Shown: positions 5,785-13,239, counted from the first letter of the stretch. The stretch: 16,410 nucleotides of DNA from Baffinella frigidus (GCA_026770585.1 MU646744.1:132432-148841), one strand, 5' to 3'. A program made the numbers and translations. Notes: generated by a model not told the origin, from the sequence alone.

Positions 5785-7912
5785 CTGCGAGGGAGGGGGG
5801 GGGGCAATTTAAAATCGAGATGATTTTACAAGTGGGCATGTGCCTAAAAAAGTGTGGTAACTTTCGTGAGTTTGGTCACGTTCCCAACGGATTATCTGTG
5901 AGGAACGTGACCAACCCGGCCAGGTGCTCCGGGATTCTCGAGAGATGGGCAGAGAGAGGGTGGCGACATGATCCCGCTCCCGGATACGCTTCCATGCAGG
6001 TCATTGAAGCAATAGTTTCTGTTCTATGCATGGCAACGGCATGGGTTTGGCAAAACGGAATATCCTCTGTAATAAACCAGAATGGCCGTGGGTGGTGTTG
6101 CGCTTGGATTTCGGTCTGCACCTTGGCCAGCGCTCGTCGACGTCGACGATCTGTGTCAGGTACATTGGGCACCGTGACTCCAGCTCTTCCCAGTTCTGTG
6201 GGGAGTTGACGTGAACATCCCACTCAGAAGGCTTCGGTGACCCAGCCCCGGATATCCGGGGTGACGTGACCAATCTCCAACACAAATTGAAGAAACAGAT
6301 ACAATTCCGGTTCAAACGTGGTCCCGGTAGTCTTCTTAGTGGATCGTAGACCTTTCGCCCAAGGATCCCCCTTGGCAATTAGTGGGCTCTGAGCTCCTAG
6401 TGCGCGAGGCGCCCACAAAGACAGGGGCTGTTGATATGTTTTATTGATGCCACCAACCCTCACAGAAAGCCCAAATCATTTCTTTCCTGCAATTTTGCTG
6501 GTACAAGGACGTCGGATGCGGGCGTCCGCATGTAGTGGTACAAGGACCAAACTGGTTTAGGATTTGGGCCTGCTGTGAGGTCTGGTGGTGGGTAAGGCGA
6601 GGTGTACAACGTTGTGTGCTTGAAATTGTGCTTGAAAAAAAACAGAGCCTTCCTGCAGGACACGTTCCAGTCTCCGCCTATGGTGGGAGTTAAAACAAAC
6701 AAAAGGACCTAAAGGATGGGTAGGCGTGTCTACCGCGTTGTGTGCGTAGATGTCGTGGTCACGTCCGGAGCGAACGCGCGCCCCCTCGTCCTGGTGGCCA
6801 CAACGAGGGGAGCTCAGACGCAGCGTGTTTCCTAACTCTTCAGTGGTGGGAACGAGATGCGATGTGAGTGCAATACAAAGCACCAACGCACAACGTTAGG
6901 CGCGCCCCGGGACACTGTGCTGCAAAGGCGGTGCATGTGGCGCGGGCGACGGTGGGTGAAAAGGCAGCGCGCGGTTGGTGAAGCCTGCTGGCAGCGCCGC
7001 GGGGCGTCGCCTGCATGAAGGAGGTGGAGAAGGCTCTCTCTGGGAATGAGACCTGGTCGCAGTCGGCGACGGCGAGGCCGCAGAAGTAGCACCACGCCGT
7101 CTGGCATGACGGGCAGCTCATGTGCAAGCACGAGTCGTCCTTCCGCCCTGCGAGACCTGCAGCACGCCCGCGCTTCAGTGCCAGTCACACATCATCAGTA
7201 CCCCTACTGGGTTGCACTGCTGAGGCCCGTGGATATTTAGCATCCAACAGGCCTGGATATCGAGATCTGAACTCTAAGGACAAGATCGGCCCGAGAGCAT
7301 TGCACCGTGGCACACCAGAAGCGCGCAGTAGCAGGGGGTTCTGGCGGGACAGACCGCACTCCGGGCAAGGCATTTTCTGCCCGTCTTCGAGAGCCTTGAC
7401 AACTGCCTTCTTGTCCTGAGCGAGCGACGAGCACTGCGTCAGGTGCGACTCCAGCTCCTCGGCGGCCTCCTCGGCCTCGTCCTCGTCTACGCTTGCGGCG
7501 TTCTCGACTGTCGAGCTACACACAAGGCAGCAATGGCTCGAGCAGCCCGAACAGAACCAGACGACCGGCGCGTCGGTTCGGATTTCGTAATATTCGCACT
7601 GAGGCAATTCACGATCTGCTCTCCGGGGAGGAGCGCGCGCATGGCAACCACCGAGTTGAAGTCGTCCAGCTGTTTCTGCGTGAGCTGCGCCTCGAAGAGG
7701 TTTGGCACGAGGGCGCCACGGCAGATGCTGCAGGTTGGCGGGAAGGAAGCTTGGAGGTTGGCCATCACGCTGCCCACAAACACCTCGGTGCACTCGTCGC
7801 AGCAGGCGTGCCCGCTCAAGCACGAGACGCTGGCGACCAACTCCGGGTCGAACTCGGACGCGCAGACGCAGCACGCGACCACTGTTTCATTCTGCTTCTT
7901 GGTAGACGCCAT
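5688..7912 (-). CDS. RING1-IBR-RING2 (RBR) E3 ubiquitin ligase-like gene, five exons, frame broken, 3' end not found
   Basis: The gene reads from ATG at 7910-7912. The joined exons give about 297 residues before the sequence is lost. Seen in order: a C3HC4 RING1 (C14, C17, C31, H35, C38, C41, C61, C64); an IBR with ligands CPQC, CSGC, CLVC and HLTQC, interrupted by an acidic insert rich in E, D and A; a RING2 reading CPECGLAGRKDDSCLHMSC then CYFCG; then IYAHN, NWEE, RCPMYLTQI and DFLHRLRTLSLL. RBR ligases take ubiquitin from an E2 onto a RING2 cysteine before passing it to substrate; the cysteine before LHM occupies that place. Introns are 198, 262, 538 and 337 bp, all GT-AG with matching phases. 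A 1-base loss near 7603-7604 breaks the frame inside the IBR. The C-terminal exon beyond 5687 was not found. Family assignment is firm; function, substrate and activity are unknown. Confidence 0.88.
5785..6121 (-). other. RBR intron 4 (337 bp, phase 2)
   Basis: The donor is AAG|GTGCAG. The acceptor is CTCGCAG|T behind a strong C/T run (about 5790-5804 on the minus strand). It also contains an inverted pair of about 17 bp (GTCACGTTCC near 5874 and GGAACGTGACC near 5902). No repeat family seen elsewhere was recognised. Confidence 0.75.
6122..6195 (-). CDS. RBR gene exon 4: RCPMYL block
   Basis: Seventy-four bases encode NWEELESRCPMYLTQIVDVD then ERWP plus two bases. The W-x5-RCPMYL spacing and the following D-x2-WP are hallmarks of the C-terminal half of this RBR subfamily in protists and algae (recalled, not searched). 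The donor AAG|GTGCAG leaves phase 2; the acceptor CACAG is preceded by a pyrimidine-rich run. Confidence 0.82.
6196..6733 (-). other. RBR intron 3 (538 bp, phase 0) with an internal family B repeat piece
   Basis: The donor is GCG|GTAGAC and the acceptor CTCCCCACAG|AACTGG. A diverged family B fragment lies inside (about 6655-6716), ending in the CCTAAAGGA tail. The rest (6240-6650) holds nothing I recognise; open frames through it are not conserved with anything seen here. Confidence 0.72.
6655..6716 (-). repeat. Family B repeat piece inside RBR intron 3
   Basis: CACGTTCCAGTCTCCGCCTA, TGGTGGGAGTTAAAAC and AAAGGACCTAAAGGA match the family B end in minus orientation, the same strand as the gene. 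Confidence 0.7.
6734..6790 (-). CDS. RBR gene exon 3: 19-codon microexon
   Basis: Fifty-seven bases in phase 0 at both ends encode DEGARVRSGRDHDIYAHNA. The segment supplies the linker between the RING2 and the conserved HN-x2-W motif: IYAHNA joins NWEE in the next exon to give HNANW with the right spacing. The acceptor is CCACCAG|GAC and the donor GCG|GTAGAC. The family motif, the phases and the splice signals agree, which is why so short an exon can be called. Confidence 0.75.
6791..7052 (-). other. RBR intron 2 (262 bp, phase 0) carrying a family I repeat
   Basis: The donor is CAG|GTCTCA and the acceptor GCCACCAG|GACGAG. The 3' part (about 6797-6897) is one of three copies of the dispersed family I repeat, ending a few bases before the acceptor. 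No other repeat was recognised in the 5' half, which is GC-rich. Confidence 0.75.
6797..6897 (-). repeat. Family I repeat, copy 2, in RBR intron 2
   Basis: Read on the minus strand it contains GTGCTTTGTATTGCACTCAC, CGCATCTCGTTCCCACCACT, AAGAGTTAGGAAACACGCTG and CGTCTGAGCTCCCC, aligning with 3874-3976 and 8808-8910. It has the same sense as the gene. Confidence 0.7.
7053..7156 (-). CDS. RBR gene exon 2: RING2 catalytic core
   Basis: This exon encodes GLAGRKDDSC, LHMSCPSC, QTAWCYFCG and LAVADCDQ. The cysteine at codon 7130-7128 aligns with the thioester-forming cysteine of RBR ligases (the C of GGCNHM in HHARI and of GGCMHM in parkin). The next CxxC and WCYFC supply further zinc ligands. The exon enters in phase 1 and leaves in phase 0 at CAG|GTCTCA. 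The open frame continues past the donor, but that extension loses resemblance to the family, whereas splicing to 6790 restores it. Confidence 0.85.
7157..7354 (-). other. RBR intron 1 (198 bp, GT-AG, phase 1)
   Basis: The donor is GCG|GTCTGT and the acceptor CTGCAG|GTCTCG. Splicing gives CPECGLAGRKDDSC, with nine residues between the CxxC and the catalytic-type cysteine, the same spacing as in HHARI-type RING2 domains. The length is a multiple of three, but an in-frame TGA near the 3' end (about 7185) would stop a retained transcript. The 5-bp word GGTCT occurs at both splice junctions, as a target-site duplication would leave. Confidence 0.82.
7355..7912 (-). CDS. RBR gene exon 1: RING1, IBR and first CxxC of RING2 (contains frameshift)
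   Basis: Residues 1-103 are read from ATG 7912 and end with IVNC at codon 7606-7604. From there the protein continues in another frame as PQCEYYEI from codon 7604-7602 to PEC at 7358-7356. A single extra C in the CC run at 7603-7604 (minus strand) would join the two frames and create the CPxC that opens every IBR. This fits one missing base much better than an intron, because the only AG-bounded alternatives are too short or would delete conserved sequence. The acidic stretch (VDEDEAEEAAEELES) lies between the third and last zinc-ligand pairs of the IBR. The exon ends with codon base 1 (phase 1) before GTCTGT. The ATG is the first in frame, with G at +4; no TATA-like element was recognised upstream. 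Confidence 0.85.
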
Positions 7913-8400
7913 TGGGAAATGACCGAATACTAGGTAGACCCCTTGCTACTGCAAAGCCCCAGAGCAAGAGGAAATTCTAGACCCTTGCCCAGAGGAAGTC
8001 TCAAAATTCTTGGACACGACACTAAAATTACTTGTAGGTTACCTTTTGACGAATTTTGGTCACGTCCTTGGGGGGGAAAATTGCCTTTTGAGGAGAAAAT
8101 GGCTCAAAAGTAGTGACACCAGAGTGTCCGCTACTTTTTGACACTTCCCCTGGGGCTTTTCAGTACGAGTCATCATTTCGGACGTGACCTCAAATTTGAA
8201 AGAAATCTCGGTTAATTTCGCGAAATTCCGCCGCTTTTTGTTTTAAACGCAACGTTTCAGTCACGTTTCACCATATCTTCCCAAACCAGGCTACCCAATC
8301 CCTAGACCTGATGATCACGATCCCGTTGCTGACAGCCGCGCGGTCGTCATCATCAACTGAAAGTCTGAAACGGCCAGAAATCACGAGCAAGGGTTTTATG
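7913..8400. other. Region upstream of the RBR gene; one small hairpin
   Basis: No other gene is visible. A stem TCAAAAGTAG-TGACAC (8104-8119) pairs with GTGTCCGCTACTTTTTGA (8124-8141). AT-rich words such as AAATTTGAAAGAAAT and AACGCAACGTTTCAG (about 8250) recall family E inner sequence, but no copy could be aligned. No clear promoter element. Confidence 0.45.
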
Positions 8401-8460
8401 TTTGCACGAACGGAAAATCGTGCGTTCGAATCTTTCCGAACCAACGCGCGCTCGCACTAC

Positions 8461-8512
8461 TTCGTACGAAGCTTCGTACGTACGAAGCTTCGTACGTACG
8501 AAGCTTCATAGG
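8461..8512. repeat. Palindromic tandem repeat, 16-bp unit TACGAAGCTTCGTACG
   Basis: Three consecutive units, each perfectly self-complementary around GAAGCTTC. The pattern recurs once at 9139-9173 (GTACGAAGATTCGTAATCA then GTACGAAGCTTCGTAATCAG). Confidence 0.85.
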
Positions 8513-8529
8513 TCCTACGAGCCGAGCTT

Positions 8530-8600
8530 GGGTGCGCAGAACAAGTTCCGGTGTCCGCCTACGCGTAGGTTGGGAGCTCGAAGAACCTCAAGGACCTTTA
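8530..8600 (-). repeat. Family B repeat, short copy
   Basis: It contains GAACAAGTTCCGGTGTCCGC, TTGGGAGCTCGAAGAACCTC and AAGGACC. An 8-bp palindrome-like insertion (CTACGCGTAGG) sits where other copies have CTATG. A 10+ G run follows. Confidence 0.75.
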
Positions 8601-8807
8601 AAAAGGGGGGGGGGGTCTGGTCTAGACCTTTTCGCCTTCGGGTGCGGTACGAAGTTCCTATTTGAAAACTAAAATACCCCTACATTTTCCACTGTTACTT
8701 CTAGGTGGAGGCGAGCTTTCACGGATGGGTCGTCGCGAACAACCGAAAGGGGGGGGGCGCATCACTGCACCACGAGAAAGGGGCTCGGCCAAACCTGCAT
8801 AGGTGGG

Positions 8808-8910
8808 TCGGGGAGCTCACCCGTAGATCGTTCCCAACTCCTCAAGAGTGAGGTGGGCGTGGCACTTACGTGGCCTTCGATGTGAGTGTAAATAAAAGCA
8901 CCAAAGCACC
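8808..8910 (-). repeat. Family I repeat, copy 3
   Basis: Read on the minus strand it contains AGGTGCTTTGGTGC, TTTACACTCACATCGAAGGC, GAGGAGTTGGGAACGATCTA and TGAGCTCCCC. It is more diverged than the other two copies. 8911-9138 holds nothing recognised apart from an AATAAA at about 9026. Confidence 0.6.
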
Positions 8911-9188
8911 TAAGTTAACAGAGGTTCCACTTTTGCTTCGTTCCAGCACCACCAAAGCACCACTCTCGACTTTTGTCTCGGTGGGCCGCGCTCTTGAGCT
9001 GCGCCCCTAGGCCCTGTGTGTTCAATAAAATCCTGAACGGCAGTCGAGAAGCAAGAGGAATCTCTTCCTAGTCTACATACGTTGTATTTGGTGATTTATG
9101 ACTCTGGGTCTGTCGAGAGTACCGTAGGATCCCATCCAGTACGAAGATTCGTAATCAGTACGAAGCTTCGTAATCAGAATCTTCTCTT

Positions 9189-9912
9189 TTCGGGGGAGGA
9201 CTCAGGATTCACTCGAGGGGACTCAGAAGTTAGTCAGGAAACAGGTCTCAGGATTCAGTCAGCAAAAAGTTGGTGCGCTTTCCCATTGGAACACCACACT
9301 TGTGTAAATCATGCATGGTTGAATGTTCCCAGCCTTCCAATTCAGCGGTTCAAAATGCCATCCTGTATGTATAGAGGACTTAGGATTCGGTCAAGAGGAC
9401 TCAGGATTGAATCCAGATGTAAACCCCAGTTGACTGATAATCGGTGTTAACCCCAGTTGACTGAAAGTGCTAGGCGTAGCAAAGCCGATGAGGCAAAGGC
9501 ACGTGAACTGGGGAATGAACTGGGAAAACACAAAGGATTTAGTCAGAAAGACTCAGGATTCATTCGGAAAGACTCAGGATTCAGTCAGGAGGACTCAGGA
9601 TACAGTCAGAAATACTTAGGATACAGTCAGAAAGACTCAGGGTTCAGTCAGAGAGACCCAGGATTTGGTCGAAAAGAAACAAGGTTCATTTGGAAGGTCT
9701 CGCGATTTAATCAAAATGTCTCAGGATTCTCAGGATTTAGCCAGGAGGTTTCAGGATTTAGTCAGACGGTCTCAGGATCTAGTGAGGAGGCCTCAGGATG
9801 CAGAGAGAAGGTATCAAATTTTCGTCAGGAAGTCTTACGATTTAGTCAGGAGGTCTCAGGAGATCTCAGAAACCAGTCAGGAGGTCTCAAGATTTAGTCA
9901 ACAGGTCTCAGG
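9189..9912 (+). repeat. 21-bp satellite, long array (GACTCAGGATTCAGTCAGAAA-type)
   Basis: Scattered units at 9189-9260 and 9375-9412 precede a dense, degenerate array at 9534-9912. Because 21 is a multiple of three, one frame stays open for 146 codons with a heptapeptide like KDSGFSQ. The repeat also exists in arrays of other orientation, so it is not called a gene. Confidence 0.88.
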
Positions 9913-10007
9913 ATAGCAGGACACCAACCCTCAACCGGACAACCTGATTGCCAAACGACAAGTCCTCCACCACGGCCTCGGAGTTCTGTAGTGGCATCGT
10001 CCTGATC

Positions 10008-10432
10008 GAATCTCATCCGGTCAGGTATTTACTTTAAATGCTCGGCGGAGTTCCCCATGCAACGAAAATTACTACACACGCGATGAAAGATTCGTGTCCG
10101 AAAGATCATGTGTAACCCAGCATCCGAAATGCGCGCACAGCTGCGGACGTGCAGTGTACCACCCACCCTCGGTAAACTTGCCCACTCTCGAACCAAATTT
10201 GCTTTGCCCTCCCTGTAAGTCTGGAGCTAATAGTTTTAAAATCCCAGATATCTCAACGGTTCGTGGACGTGACCATATTTCCTGGTACTAATATGGACGT
10301 GACCATATTTCCTGGTACTAAATTGGTAAGTGACTCCCTTATTGTATAAAACGTTGTATAAAACGTTGTAATTTTCGTACATTTGGGGAACTCCCGGGCA
10401 TTTAATCTAAATACCTGACCGGATGAAATCCT
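10008..10432. mobile_element. Inverted-repeat arms around a 290-bp centre: core of a possible Foldback-like element
   Basis: The left arm (10013-10074: CATCCGGTCAGGTATTTA, TAAATGC, GGAGTTCCCC, CGAAAATTAC) pairs with the right arm (10366-10428) in inverted order with a few small gaps. 21-bp satellite lies outside both arms, in opposite orientations. The centre (10075-10365) has no recognised gene. Confidence 0.75.
10263..10322. repeat. 30-bp tandem duplication
   Basis: TGGACGTGACCATATTTCCT followed by GGTACTAAT(A/T) occurs twice in direct succession. A 13-bp duplication, GTATAAAACGTT, lies nearby at about 10345-10370. Confidence 0.9.
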
Positions 10433-10495
10433 GAGTCGCCCCAAATGAGTCCTGAGTCACACTGATGGGATCCTGGGTCGTCCTGAGTGAATTTT
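10425..10495 (-). repeat. 21-bp satellite, short array in minus orientation
   Basis: GAAATCCTGAGTCGCC, GAGTCCTGAGTCACACTGAT and GATCCTGGGTCGTCCTGAGT are complements of the 9189-9912 unit. It abuts the right inverted arm directly. Confidence 0.75.
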
Positions 10496-10586
10496 ACACA
10501 AATCCTGCTGGCAAAGTTGGTGACAGTGTTCTGCGGAGAGTCCAGAACATTGAAACATGATACAAAAGGCCAACATTCCACTGAGC

Positions 10587-10745
10587 TACGGCCATTTGCG
10601 CTTCGTTCGTAGAGGAAACAATTTGTTTTTCACCTAAAAAACTGGTTTAAAAAATGGTACCCCACACCCCAACCAGTTTCAGTTTTTGACAAAAATGACA
10701 AAAAACTAGTAGTTATGAGAATGGTTGATGGGTTCACGTCGGCCG
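10587..10745 (+). repeat. Family H repeat, copy 2
   Basis: It aligns with 3324-3475: CCATTTGCGCTTC, CTAAAAAACTGG, TGGTACCCCACA, CAGTTTCAGTTTTTGACAAA and ACGTCGGCC. It follows satellite in minus orientation, as the first copy does. Confidence 0.75.
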
Positions 10746-10767
10746 CACTAGCGCACCCCACACCGTA

Positions 10768-11405
10768 CTCTCTACATGCACACCCTACACCCTATACCCT
10801 AAACCCTACTCCCTACACCCTACACCCTACACCCTACACGCTAAACGCTGAACCCTAAACCCTACACCCTAAACCCTAAACCCTAAACACCAAACCCCAA
10901 ACCCTAAGACCAAAACCCTGAACCCAGAACCCTACACTCTCAACCCTAAACCCTCAACCCTAAACCCTCAACCCTAAACCCTAAACCCTAAATCTTAAAC
11001 CTTAAACCCTAAACCCTGCAACCAAACCCCTGAACCCAGAACCCTCAGCCCTAAACCCTAAACACTAAACCCTGAACCCGAAACCCTGAACCCTGAACCA
11101 TCAGCCCTCATTCTTAAACCTTGAACCCTAAACCCCATACCCTGGACCCTAAACCCTAAACCCTGAACCCTAAACCCTCCACCCTCCACCCTCAACCCTC
11201 AACCCTGAACCCTGAGCCATACGCCCTCATTCCTCAACCCTGAACCCTAAACCCCAAACCCTCAACCCCAACCAACCCTCCGACCCCTAAACCACAAACC
11301 CTAAACTTTAAACCTAAAACCCTAAACCCTGAACCATACACCATACACCCTAAACCCTCGACCTGCAACCCTAAAACCTGAACCTTACGACCTGATTCCT
11401 AAACC

Positions 11406-11444
<39 letters not shown>

Positions 11445-11535
11445 ACCCTAAACCCCCAACCCTAAACCCCCAACCCTAAAACTTTGAACCCCAAACCCTA
11501 AACCCCAAACCCTGAACCATGATCCCTGAACCCCA
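10768..11535 (-). repeat. Interstitial telomere-like array, (CCCTAAA)n, G-rich strand on minus
   Basis: About 770 bp of CCCTAAA with variants (CCCTACA, CCCTCAA, CCCTGAA, CCCCAAA). It is longer and more degenerate than the array at 4917, with longer-range duplications (for example CCCTCATTC-TTAAACCTTGAACC near 11107 and CCCTCATTCCTCAACCCTGA near 11224). At 11536-11575 the motif flips to GGGTTGG-type words. Confidence 0.95.
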
Positions 11536-11575
11536 ACCCTTAGGGGCTTGGGTTGGGTTTACGATGTAGGGTTGG

Positions 11576-11914
11576 ATTTTTTTTAATGGGAATGTTTGAT
11601 AGCGAGGGACCTTGAGTGCTGCCAACACGACCGCCATATACCCCCTCCGAGGCTGTGTCGGAGGAGGACCCCAAGGAAGAGGTCATGTGTCGAAAAGTGC
11701 GTTTGTCTACGGATCGAAACCATTTTCGGTAGGACAGGTAATGAGGTTGAGCCTCACAGCCTGGTGCTTTCCCTTCTCGTTTGTGGAAGGGCCGCTTTGT
11801 ACCAGCAAAAATAGAGAGACGAGAGTTCAACCCAACGCAACAATTTCAGGAGTCACGTGACGATAACCTGTGTATCAAATTGAACAGTTTTTCTGTTATT
11901 TCTTCGACTCGTAA
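11576..11914. other. No recognised feature
   Basis: Short overlapping open frames occur on both strands (about 72-96 codons) but show no family motif, consistent frame or repeat match. Confidence 0.4.
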
Positions 11915-12220
11915 GGGCGGATTCTATGTGTCTTTTTAATTCGCGAAATACACAATTCAAAGTCAATTATTGACTTTGATTTATTTCGAATCCGAGCGGA
12001 TTTGCATGCAAACCACAACGATTCAGCCATAAAACAGTTTTGAGACGGGAATCATATCGAAACGTTGCGAGTACGAGATCGAATTAAAAAATCTTGCTGC
12101 TCAACACAATTCAATTAAAATCGCAACGTTTCATTAGGTTTCACGCAATTCGAGCTCAAAGTGGCCGTAAAACGTTTCGGCAACTTTGTTCTGTATTTTG
12201 TCGACACATAGAATCCAGCC
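11915..12220 (+). mobile_element. Family E MITE, copy 2 (306 bp), TAA target duplication
   Basis: It starts GGGCGGATTCTATGTGTC and ends with GACACATAGAATCCAGCC. TAA stands at 11912-11914 and 12221-12223. Its complement aligns with 1906-2223 over almost the whole length with scattered differences and small indels, so the two copies are inverted relative to each other. No coding capacity. Confidence 0.87.
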
Positions 12221-12305
12221 TAAACACGTAAACAAAAAGTATTTTTGTCCTGATTTCCGGACAAGTTGACGGATTTTGGGTGAGTTAATCAGTTGGAAAC
12301 TTATA

Positions 12306-12780
12306 ACAAGGGGATCTGAATGGGACGGTTTGTCTCACACTGAATCCTCAGGGAGTTGGAGTCATTTCCTCAGATTTGAGGCGACCAAGGTCTGGAATTG
12401 GAGCCGTTCGATCTTTCAGGTCCCCCTGCAGGGGGTTTGAGGTCTTTGTGAGCCTCGCTCGTAGTTGGGCCTGGGCTGACGCGGCCTCTCTCCTTCCAAT
12501 CGGGGTTTCAGTCTTCCTGAAGAGAAAACGCCGGACGGCAAAAACTCGCCGATTTTTTAAAAATTCAAAAAGTGGCGCCACCAACCCTGATGCCTCGTCG
12601 TGGCCTCAGGGTTGGTGGCACCCGATTTTGAATGGGACATGGTGAAGGGGGGGGTTTGGCGTCTGGCGTTTTAACTGCCTGTTGATGCAAATCCATGAAC
12701 CAAATTTGTACCACGGAAATGAAAATGGCTCCAAGTCCGACCGTCCTACATAGTTACCTATGCTTGTAGGGCAATTTTTG
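12306..12780 (+). repeat. Family F repeat, copy 1, with hairpin interior
   Basis: It shares with 15560-15963 the left part (AAGGGGATCTGAATGGGACG, GGAATTGGAGCCGTT, TTTCAGGTCCCCCTGCA) and the right part (AACTGCCTGTTGATGCAAAT, ATGGCTCCAAGTCCGACC, CTATGCTT). The interior (about 12470-12660) is unrelated to that of the other copy. Open frames through it are not conserved. Confidence 0.78.
12564..12632. repeat. Hairpin inside family F copy 1
   Basis: 27-base arms (12564-12590 and 12606-12632) pair through TTCAAAA, six weakly pairing bases, then GCCACCAACCCTGA perfectly. The loop is 15 bases and itself has GCC/GGC ends. Confidence 0.85.
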
Positions 12781-12829
12781 CCCGATAAAAGGGATATGGT
12801 GCCCTTGGGTGGGGATTTGATATGGTTCA

Positions 12830-13066
12830 AACTTTATGTTTCGTACAAGCACTTCTGGTGACAACAAGTCAATGCAAAATTACCACCTTTCGCCAACAAG
12901 TAACCGTAAAGTGTAGCTTTAGAACGTTCTGGAGGGGTTTAAAACCGATGCCGATGTCGTGATGAAACAAGGTCTAAGAATTCACTGAGAAAGCTTGCGA
13001 CCCCGGAGGGAAATAGTCAACTAGGTGCAAATTGCGCAATTTCAAATTGCTCAAACTCCAAGACCA
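12830..13066. other. No recognised feature
   Basis: Neither a gene nor a repeat shared with the rest of the window was seen. It is moderately AT-rich. Confidence 0.4.
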
Positions 13067-13067
13067 C

Positions 13068-13215
13068 CGATCCTTTAGGTCCTTTAGGTTTTAGTTTCGC
13101 CCAACACAGCCCAACGACACGCCCTGCCGTAAAAAAGATCTGCAGAAAAAAGTGTTTTAGCTGCAGGGTCGCATTTAGCTCTCCAGTGCAGAGGCTCGTG
13201 AAGAGGGGATAAAGG
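13068..13215 (+). repeat. Family A repeat, core copy
   Basis: It contains CCTTTAGGTCCTTTAGGTTT, CGCCCAACACAGCCCAACGA, CACGCCCTGCCGT, CTCCAGTGCAGAGGCTCGTG and AAGAGGGGATAAAGGG. The central AAAGCA-TTTT-TGCTTT palindrome is degraded here. Confidence 0.85.
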
Positions 13216-13239
13216 GTGGTTCTCTTGGGTTCCTGTAGG

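Noticed and set aside
7053-7156. Continuing exon 2 past 7053 as VSFPERAFSTSFMQA
   Set aside because: That stretch has no family resemblance, while splicing at CAG|GTCTCA to 6790 recovers the IYAHN motif in phase.
7157-7354. Reading intron 1 as coding (its length is a multiple of three)
   Set aside because: An in-frame stop occurs near 7185, and removal restores the exact RING2 spacing.
7443-7933. Plus-strand open frames of 146-159 codons opposite the RBR exon 1
   Set aside because: They are the antisense of the GC-rich RING/IBR exon; the minus strand shows zinc-ligand spacing that explains the region.
8402-8665. Frame encoding SYEASYVRSFVRTKL-like peptide
   Set aside because: It is the palindromic TACGAAGCTTCGTA tandem plus a family B repeat; no conserved domain.
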